A stretch of 30,029 nucleotides of DNA, from assembly GCA_002430125.1 (NCBI GenBank), contig DJBQ01000049.1, positions 37,874 to 67,902 on the forward strand, in the 5' to 3' direction. The notes under the pieces are model-generated. The model had not been told where the DNA came from and did not search any database. It worked only from the letters and a program-made list of their open reading frames with translations. Both the position numbers and the translations under genes were made by a program. Below, piece after piece: positions 24,553 through 30,029 of the stretch; positions within the stretch are counted from its first letter, which is position 1; the number at the start of each line of letters is the position of its first letter. The stretch comes from Rhodobacterales bacterium UBA5972. Its GTDB lineage: Bacteria; Pseudomonadota; Alphaproteobacteria; Rhodobacterales; Rhodobacteraceae.

Positions 24553-25929
24553 ATGGCCGAGGTTTCACATAAGAAAAGGGTCTGGGGCTGGATGATATTC
24601 GATTGGGCCAGCCAACCCTATAATACTTTGCTTTTGACCTTTATTTTCGGCCCATATTTCGCCCAAACGGTCAGTGACATGTTCATAAACAACGGCATGG
24701 AGATCGAGGCTGCGAAGGCGCATACCCAAGGGATCTGGGCAAATATGCTGACAATTGCCGGTTTGGCGATTGCGATTACTGCGCCGATATTTGGGGCGAT
24801 GGCAGATTCATCCGGGCGGCGTTTGCCGTGGATCTGGTTTTTCTCGATCCTTTATGTGCTGGGATCGTTTCTGTTGTGGTGGGCCTATGCCGATGGGTCC
24901 AACTATATGTTCACCCTGCTGGTTTTTGGCATCGGTTTTCTGGGGATGGAGTTTGCCACGATCTTTACCAACGCGATGCTGCCAGACCTTGGAAACGACA
25001 AACAGGTCGGGAAAATTTCAGGCTCGGGCTTTGCGATGGGGTATTGGGGCGGCGTGATCGCGCTGTTCATTATGTTTCTGTTGGTCGTTGACGACGCAAA
25101 TACCGGAAAAACACTGATTGGGATTGATCCTTTGTTTGGCTTGCTGGACGCATCAACACGCGAAGGCACGCGCATGGTTGGGCCGTTCACCGCCGTTTGG
25201 TACATCCTTTCGATGGTGTTTTTCTTTGCATGGGTAAGCGAAACACCGCGCCGTACTGGCGGGTTTTCAGTAGGCAAAACCTTTGCGGATCTGGGACGCA
25301 CGATTGCGTCGCTACCAAAAAGGTCAAGCCTGTTTGCCTATCTTGGATCGTCGTTGTTTTACCGCGACGCTTTGAATGGCGTGTTCACGTTCGGCGGTAT
25401 TTACGCAGTTTTCGTTCTGAATTGGCAACTAACATTGGTCGGAATTTTCGGCATCCTAAGTGCGATCTCGGCGGCGTTCTTTTCCTGGGTTGGCGGGTTT
25501 GCTGACCGGCGGTTTGGACCAAAACCGGTGATTGTCTTTTGTGTGCTGGTCCTGATCGGGGTTTGTGTGATGATCCTGAACATGACGCCAACCCATATTT
25601 TCGGCATTAAGCTGGCATTTGGGTCGCAATTGCCAACGCAGATATTCTTTGTTTGCGGCGCGGTGATTGGTGCGGCTGGTGGTGCGTTACAGGCAAGTTC
25701 GCGCACGATGATGGTGCGCCACTCAAATCCTGAACGCCCGACCGAGGCGTTTGGGCTTTATGCCCTGTCAGGCAAATCAACTGCGTTTCTGGCCCCAGCC
25801 TTGATCGCGTTTGCAACCCAAATGACGGGTTCAGCCCGGTTGGGGGTTTCACCACTGGTGGTGTTGTTCCTGATCAGCCTTGTTTTGTTGTTGTGGGTCA
25901 AACCGAATGGTGATGTAGCTAAAGCATGA
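24553..25929 (+). CDS. MFS transporter, UMF1 (Atg22-like) type
   Basis: A 458-residue membrane protein with about 12 TM segments. The start VWGWMIFDWASQPYNTLLLTFIFGPYF matches the UMF1 family, related to the yeast vacuolar amino acid effluxer Atg22, and GAMADSSGRRLPWIW and GALQASSRTMMVR are further family-like segments. ATG 24553 is favoured over an in-frame 24505 start, which would add a hydrophilic extension. The stop overlaps the mepA start by 4 bases (ATGA), so the transporter and a murein endopeptidase are made together. The substrate is unknown; uptake or release of peptide or amino acid products is an inference from that neighbour. Confidence 0.85.
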   Translation: MAEVSHKKRVWGWMIFDWASQPYNTLLLTFIFGPYFAQTVSDMFINNGMEIEAAKAHTQGIWANMLTIAGLAIAITAPIFGAMADSSGRRLPWIWFFSILYVLGSFLLWWAYADGSNYMFTLLVFGIGFLGMEFATIFTNAMLPDLGNDKQVGKISGSGFAMGYWGGVIALFIMFLLVVDDANTGKTLIGIDPLFGLLDASTREGTRMVGPFTAVWYILSMVFFFAWVSETPRRTGGFSVGKTFADLGRTIASLPKRSSLFAYLGSSLFYRDALNGVFTFGGIYAVFVLNWQLTLVGIFGILSAISAAFFSWVGGFADRRFGPKPVIVFCVLVLIGVCVMILNMTPTHIFGIKLAFGSQLPTQIFFVCGAVIGAAGGALQASSRTMMVRHSNPERPTEAFGLYALSGKSTAFLAPALIAFATQMTGSARLGVSPLVVLFLISLVLLLWVKPNGDVAKA

Positions 25930-26864
25930 TTGGATGGCGTTTCACAAAACCAATTCTTCTGGCCGCTCTGGCCGTTACACTGTTGTCCGGCACACATCAC
26001 GTTAAGCCCAAACCGGGCGAGCCTTTGGCAAATCAACTGTTCGGGGCAAAAAAGGCCGGCTCGAAACAAAAGCCACAAGTTTACGGGTACTACGACAATG
26101 GCTGCGTGGCCGGTGGCGAGCAATTGCCGGAAACCGGACCGACATGGCAGGCGATGCGGTTAAGCCGTAACCGCAATTGGGCGCATCCGGAAATGATCGA
26201 CTTTATCAAACGCCTCAGTGTTGAGGCGACCAAACATGGTTGGGCGGGCCTTTACATTGGGGATATGACACAGCCCCGGGGTGGCCCGATGACGTCCAGC
26301 CATGCCTCGCATCAGATTGGCCTTGATGCTGATATCTGGATGCTGCCGCCAAAGCGACTGGATCTGACAATAGCCGAGCGGGAAAGCCTTTCGTCAATCT
26401 CGGTGCGCACGGACGACCAGCGCAATATCAATTCAAACTGGACGCCGGCGCATATGGAGATTTTAAAGGCGGCCTCCAAAGACAAGATGGTTGACCGCAT
26501 CTTTGTTGCCGCAGCGGTTAAAATCGAAATGTGCAAACGGGCTGGGAAAGACCGGGATTGGCTGGCCAAAATCCGGCCTTTATATGGGCATAACTATCAT
26601 TTCCATGTACGTCTGAAATGCCCAAAAGGGTCGCCAAAATGCATCTCGCAAACCCCGATTGCTAATATTTCAAAGGGCGATGGGTGCGACAAGAGTCTGA
26701 CGTGGTGGGTGACGGACTATTTGAACCCGCCTAAGGTTGTTCCCAAGAAGAAAACCAAAAAGAAAACAACTACGGCCAAGCCCAAGCCAAGGCCACGTAA
26801 GGCTCGCGAATTTATCATGGCCGATTTGCCACGCCAATGTGTCGGCGTGCTGAAATCAAAATGA
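25926..26864 (+). CDS. mepA: Penicillin-insensitive murein endopeptidase MepA
   Basis: A periplasmic metalloenzyme cutting peptide cross-bridges of peptidoglycan. The 312-residue product begins with a signal sequence (hydrophobic residues 9-22). The zinc motif [11 protein letters not shown] places H126, H129 and D136 where E. coli MepA has H110, H113 and D120, and [11 protein letters not shown] supplies the remaining His. Extra cysteines (C60, C186 and several after 230) suggest disulfides, as in MepA. The C-terminus carries a Lys/Pro tract (about 271-295, [19 protein letters not shown]), possibly for binding wall polymers or DNA. Overlaps both neighbours by 4 bases. Confidence 0.93.
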   Translation: MIGWRFTKPILLAALAVTLLSGTHHVKPKPGEPLANQLFGAKKAGSKQKPQVYGYYDNGCVAGGEQLPETGPTWQAMRLSRNRNWAHPEMIDFIKRLSVEATKHGWAGLYIGDMTQPRGGPMTSSHASHQIGLDADIWMLPPKRLDLTIAERESLSSISVRTDDQRNINSNWTPAHMEILKAASKDKMVDRIFVAAAVKIEMCKRAGKDRDWLAKIRPLYGHNYHFHVRLKCPKGSPKCISQTPIANISKGDGCDKSLTWWVTDYLNPPKVVPKKKTKKKTTTAKPKPRPRKAREFIMADLPRQCVGVLKSK

Positions 26865-27739
26865 AGGCTTTACTGGCTTGGTTGATTATTGCCCTGGCGT
26901 CGCCGGTTTATGGGGATGAACTGATCTATCTTGGTCGCTTTACCTGGAACGAAGATCAGGATTATTTTGGAGGGTTCTCCGGGCTGGAAGTGTCAGCCGA
27001 TGGTGAAAACTTTACCGTGATAAGCGACAAAGGCCGAATTTTAACTGGCAAATTCAGCAGAACCGAAGGCGTAATCAGCGCGGTGAAATCAAGCCCGCTG
27101 ACCCTGTTAAAAGATACAAAGGGTGTTCCTGTTGCAAGGTACCAAATAGATTCCGAGGGTCTTGCAATCGATAACGCAGGCGGGATTTTTGTCTCGTTTG
27201 AAAGTCAGCACAGAGTTTGGAAATACCCCGCGAAGAACGGGAAAGCGAAGGCGTTGGGCGAACATCCGGATTTCAGATCCTTCCAGAATAACTCGGGATT
27301 GGAAGCTTTGGCGATTGATGAAAACGGGCTGTTATATGCAGTTCCAGAGCGGTCGGGTGACATCGCCAAGCCGTTCCCGGTTTATCTTTATAAGAACGGC
27401 GCCTGGCAGCAACATTTCAGCATTCGCCGTGACGGGCCATTCTTACCGGTCGGGGCAGATTTTGGTCCGGATGGCCGATTTTATTTGTTGGAAAGGGATT
27501 TCGTTTGGTATGGCGGTTTTGCCAGCCGCATTCGCGTCTTTGACGTGACCGAAGAAGGCTTTTCCAACGAAAAAACACTGCTGGTGACGAGTTTTGGAAC
27601 GCACGATAACCTCGAAGGCATCGCGGTTTGGCAAGACGCAAACGGTCAAACGCGCCTTACGATGGTTTCAGACGACAATTTCAACCTGCTGCAACAGACT
27701 GAATTCGTTGAATATGCGCTGACGCCAGTTGCGGATTGA
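26861..27739 (+). CDS. Exported esterase-like / phytase-like beta-propeller protein
   Basis: A 292-residue exported protein: signal peptide about residues 1-18 ([18 protein letters not shown], then DELIYLGRF). The mature part has [63 protein letters not shown] and [13 protein letters not shown], repeated blade-like units with ExLA/GLE motifs typical of the esterase-like phytase family (PF13449-like). ATG 26861 overlaps the mepA stop (ATGA); a longer in-frame start at 26837 would spoil the signal peptide. True phytase activity is not implied by the name. It probably shares the envelope location of MepA. Confidence 0.8.
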   Translation: MKALLAWLIIALASPVYGDELIYLGRFTWNEDQDYFGGFSGLEVSADGENFTVISDKGRILTGKFSRTEGVISAVKSSPLTLLKDTKGVPVARYQIDSEGLAIDNAGGIFVSFESQHRVWKYPAKNGKAKALGEHPDFRSFQNNSGLEALAIDENGLLYAVPERSGDIAKPFPVYLYKNGAWQQHFSIRRDGPFLPVGADFGPDGRFYLLERDFVWYGGFASRIRVFDVTEEGFSNEKTLLVTSFGTHDNLEGIAVWQDANGQTRLTMVSDDNFNLLQQTEFVEYALTPVAD

Positions 27740-27744
27740 AGGCG

Positions 27745-28563
27745 CTAGTTGCCGTTGCTGGATTTCAGCGCAGCCATCGCCTCGGCAGCGGTTTCAACAA
27801 AGGTGAACAGGTTCAGATCATCTGCCGAGATCGTTCCTGCATCAGCCAAAGCCTGCCAGTTGATAATCTTGTTCCAAAAATCGCGGCCAAACAGGATCAC
27901 AGGGATGTTCGCCATGCGGTGGGTCTGAATAAGGGTCAGGCTTTCGAACAACTCGTCCAGCGTGCCAAAGCCGCCGGGAAAGACCACAATCGCCTTTGCG
28001 CGCATTAAGAAATGCATCTTACGAATGGCAAAATAGTGAAAGTTAAAGCACAACTCGGGCGTCGCATAGAGGTTTGGTGCCTGTTCATGCGGCAGCACGA
28101 TGTTCAGGGATATTGACTTGCCTCCGGCATCAAATGCGCCGCGATTTCCGGCTTCCATAACACCGGGGCCGCCGCCGGTGATAATGACGCCCTGGGTGCC
28201 GCCGGTTTCAATGCTCTGCAAAGTGCAAAGGCGGGCGAATTCGCGGGCTTCATCATAGTATTTTGACAATCCGGCCAAGGTTTTGGTCTTTGCCGTATCT
28301 TTATGTGCGGGGTCCGGAATGCGCGCCCCGCCGAACAATACGATCGTGCTTTCAATGCCATGTTCTTCCAGCGCCATTTCCGTTTTCAGTAGTTCCAGTT
28401 GCAGCCGTACGGGCCGCAATTCATCGCGACACAGAAAATCAGGGTCGGCAAACGCCAATCTGTAAGTTGCCGAGCGGGTTTGCGCGGTATCAGGAATTTT
28501 TCTGGTTTCCTGAATATCAGCGCGCGCGTCCGGGAACCGGCGGGTTTTGGCGATCTTGTTCAT
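27745..28563 (-). CDS. LOG-family Rossmann-fold protein (TIGR00730-like)
   Basis: A 272-residue protein with the LOG motif PGGFGTLDE (196-204) and the nucleotide-binding ITGGGPGVMEA (128-138); RKMHFLMRA is the other conserved segment. LOG proteins include cytokinin-activating phosphoribohydrolases, and the bacterial members more broadly cleave nucleoside monophosphates; this longer variant has an N-terminal extension of about 65 residues. ATG 28563 follows an AGGAG site; an in-frame extension to 28716 is rejected because it runs through the dapD start. Divergent from dapD. Confidence 0.88.
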   Translation of the reverse strand: MNKIAKTRRFPDARADIQETRKIPDTAQTRSATYRLAFADPDFLCRDELRPVRLQLELLKTEMALEEHGIESTIVLFGGARIPDPAHKDTAKTKTLAGLSKYYDEAREFARLCTLQSIETGGTQGVIITGGGPGVMEAGNRGAFDAGGKSISLNIVLPHEQAPNLYATPELCFNFHYFAIRKMHFLMRAKAIVVFPGGFGTLDELFESLTLIQTHRMANIPVILFGRDFWNKIINWQALADAGTISADDLNLFTFVETAAEAMAALKSSNGN

Positions 28564-28608
28564 GGATGACTCCTGTTGTCGCTGGCTTGTTCTGATACGG
28601 TTGTCGCA

Positions 28609-28637
28609 TTGCGCAGCTTGGTATAACGATTTATAGG
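28609..28637 (+). promoter_or_regulatory. Candidate promoter of dapD
   Basis: TTGCGC (28609-28614) and TATAGG (28632-28637) are separated by 17 bases and end 39 bases before the dapD ATG. Matches to the sigma-70 consensus are partial but spacing is ideal. It lies in the 113-base divergent region shared with the LOG-family gene. Confidence 0.4.
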
Positions 28638-28676
28638 CTCTGCTCTGAACAGACCAGTCACTTGTTGGAGAAACCG

Positions 28677-29504
28677 ATGTCAAACGCGCAACTTGAAACA
28701 GCCATCGAAGCCGCATGGGAGGCCCGTGAAAGCATCACGCCAGCCACCACCGGTGAAACTCGTGACGCCATTGAAGCCACGTTGAACGCGCTGGACAGTG
28801 GCGTGCTGCGGGTTGCTGAACGTCAGGCAGACGGCAAGTGGCACGTCAACCAATGGGCCAAAAAGGCAGTCCTTCTGGGATTTCGTATCAAGGATATGGA
28901 ACGCCATGAAGGTGGTCCGCAAGCTGGTGGTTGGTGGGACAAGGTCGATAGCAAATTCAAAGGCTGGGACGAAAATCAGTGGCGAACTGCTGGGTTTCGG
29001 GCTGTGCCGAATTGTGTGGTCCGCAAGTCGGCCTATATCGCGCCCGGTGTGGTGCTGATGCCGTCTTTTGTTAACCTTGGGGCTTATGTTGATACCGGCA
29101 CTATGGTTGATACCTGGGCCACGGTCGGGTCGTGTGCGCAGATTGGCAAGAACGTGCATTTGTCTGGTGGCGTTGGTATCGGCGGCGTGCTTGAACCGAT
29201 GCAGGCAGGGCCGACGATTATCGAAGACAATTGTTTCATTGGCGCGCGATCTGAGGTCGTCGAGGGCTGTATCGTGCGCGAAGGTTCGGTTTTGGGCATG
29301 GGCGTTTTCATCGGCCAATCCACCAAAATCGTTGACCGGGAAACCGGTGAAGTGATGTACGGCGAAGTTCCGTCGGGGTCGGTCGTTGTGGCTGGTTCAA
29401 TGCCTTCTAAAAACGGCATTAATCTTTACTGCGCCGTGATTGTGAAAAAAGTCGATGCAAAGACCCGTTCAAAAACCTCGATCAACGAGTTGTTGCGCGA
29501 TTAA
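28677..29504 (+). CDS. dapD: 2,3,4,5-tetrahydropyridine-2,6-dicarboxylate N-succinyltransferase
   Basis: Succinylates tetrahydrodipicolinate in lysine and diaminopimelate synthesis. The 275-residue protein has an N-terminal helical part ([23 protein letters not shown]) and a left-handed beta-helix of hexapeptide repeats: [57 protein letters not shown]. The ending [27 protein letters not shown] is typical of DapD. ATG 28677 has GGAG at a good distance; no ATG within the promoter region is better. The following small gene starts 22 bases after the stop. Confidence 0.97.
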   Translation: MSNAQLETAIEAAWEARESITPATTGETRDAIEATLNALDSGVLRVAERQADGKWHVNQWAKKAVLLGFRIKDMERHEGGPQAGGWWDKVDSKFKGWDENQWRTAGFRAVPNCVVRKSAYIAPGVVLMPSFVNLGAYVDTGTMVDTWATVGSCAQIGKNVHLSGGVGIGGVLEPMQAGPTIIEDNCFIGARSEVVEGCIVREGSVLGMGVFIGQSTKIVDRETGEVMYGEVPSGSVVVAGSMPSKNGINLYCAVIVKKVDAKTRSKTSINELLRD

Positions 29505-29526
29505 TTCCGCTTTGCCAGAGGGCATG

Positions 29527-29871
29527 ATGGCCGACGAAAAGATCAAGAAACCTTCACGCCAGCAAGTGTTCACGCTGTTGGTTGAGGTCGGCCGAAATCC
29601 CGGCGACGGCTTGCCCAAAGGCGCGTCTGGCGCGGCTCTGATGATCTACGCCTCTGGTGTGGACGAGGCCGAGGCGGTGCGCGAAACCGTTGTGATCCTA
29701 AAGCAGGCCGATATGTCGCCGCTGGATGTGACCGGCTACGGCACACTTGAGGAACGCTTGGCGGATGGTCATGATATCGACGAAGATGAACGGGCGCTGA
29801 TGGCACGGGCGCTGGATGAAAACTCGGTTATCGTGGCGCAAATGACGCCGCTTTTTGAGGATGGAAAATGA
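29527..29871 (+). CDS. Small acidic protein of unknown function behind dapD
   Basis: A 114-residue protein that I do not recognise. It has a basic first 12 residues (MADEKIKKPSRQ), a Gly-rich turn (NPGDGLPKGASGAALMIYASG), and a strongly acidic second half with EERLADGHDIDEDERALMARALDE. No signal peptide, TM segment or cysteine is seen, so it is probably a soluble cytoplasmic protein. ATG 29527 is preferred over ATG 29524 because GAGG lies 5 bases upstream. It is 22 bases after dapD and likely co-transcribed. Confidence 0.7.
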   Translation: MADEKIKKPSRQQVFTLLVEVGRNPGDGLPKGASGAALMIYASGVDEAEAVRETVVILKQADMSPLDVTGYGTLEERLADGHDIDEDERALMARALDENSVIVAQMTPLFEDGK

Positions 29872-30029
29872 CTACGACGGATAGTAACTCCGCATAACTA
29901 ATATTCCAGATTAGTCTATTATGATCTTTTATTCCTATATTTTATTGGAATATACAAGAGACTTGTTCCAGTGCGTTCTTTACATTTCCACTATGTTCTT
30001 GTAGTTTTGTGGGGGTCATTGTGGGGGTC
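29872..30029. other. AT-rich stretch with repeated TATTCC sites at the right-hand edge
   Basis: Base composition shifts to clearly AT-rich after 29871. ATATTCCA (29901-29908) and TGGAATAT (29946-29953) form an 8-bp inverted repeat, and a third copy, TATTCC, sits at 29930-29935. No reading frame of useful length is visible. This could be a foreign-DNA border or simply an AT-rich promoter region; the window ends before any gene that could decide. Confidence 0.5.
30007..30029. repeat. 12-base tandem repeat TTGTGGGGGTCA running off the window
   Basis: TTGTGGGGGTCA (30007-30018) is followed immediately by TTGTGGGGGTC (30019-30029), so two copies, the second cut by the edge. The G-run repeat is unlike the AT-rich sequence before it. 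It may be a regulatory or recombinase-arm repeat or the start of a repetitive coding sequence (Val-Gly-Val-Ile in one frame). Confidence 0.6.

Noticed and set aside
29919..29999. Short reading frames in the AT-rich edge
   Set aside because: Frames of under 30 codons with no start signal or recognisable motif; composition alone cannot make a gene.
1..30029. tRNA, rRNA, CRISPR array, insertion sequence or complete prophage
   Set aside because: No cloverleaf-like, rRNA-like, spaced-repeat or transposase/phage sequence was seen in the gaps, which are all under about 230 bases.

Overview
The window reads as a core-chromosome segment of an alphaproteobacterium of the Rhodobacterales (Roseobacter-like). 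This rests on recognisable gene families and order: ilvE divergent from a petP/petR-like MarR + response-regulator pair, an HDAC-like/xseB/ispA/dxs chain, cca next to a CoA-pyrophosphatase-type Nudix gene, a Hint_2 protein, and dapD. GC content is moderate, GTG starts are common, and almost all DNA is coding. No tRNA, rRNA, CRISPR array or insertion sequence was found. No gap between genes exceeds about 230 bases.

Layout. 1-2067: partial ilvE (minus), divergent from a translationally coupled marR-ompR pair, with a palindromic candidate operator between. 2068-3590: a DEAD-box RNA helicase with a long structured leader, closed by a 12-bp hairpin. 3655-8340: a tightly overlapping operon of HDAC-like deacetylase, xseB, ispA and dxs, with a six-TM AIG1/Pr6Pr-like protein behind it; ispA and dxs put isoprenoid precursor synthesis in one transcript. 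8327-14958 (minus): RNA methyltransferase, ABC exporter, LysE exporter, CCA-adding enzyme, CoA-pyrophosphatase-like Nudix and Hsp33. 15051-17256: a second Nudix gene, then a receiver-PP2C regulator divergent from a stand-alone Hpt protein. 17277-19888: ilvA (minus) divergent from argG. 20111-21091: a Hint-domain protein behind a leader with two inverted repeats. 21088-22709 (minus): a class IV aminotransferase overlapping a sulfotransferase-like gene. 22860-23806: exported MsrA and YggT. 23950-27739: hotdog thioesterase-like protein, UMF1-type MFS transporter, MepA endopeptidase and an exported phytase-like esterase, the last three overlapping. 27745-29871: LOG-family protein divergent from dapD and a small acidic conserved-looking protein.

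The last ~150 bases (29872-30029) change character: AT-rich, with repeated TATTCC half-sites and a 12-base tandem repeat running off the end. This may be the edge of an integrated element, but no element gene is inside the window.

Most of the window is ordinary housekeeping. The most unusual items are the single-cysteine Hint protein with its structured leader, the aminotransferase-sulfotransferase pair, the bacterial AIG1-like protein behind dxs, the PP2C-regulator/Hpt pair, and the right-hand edge. I did not find a clear, complete undescribed system.
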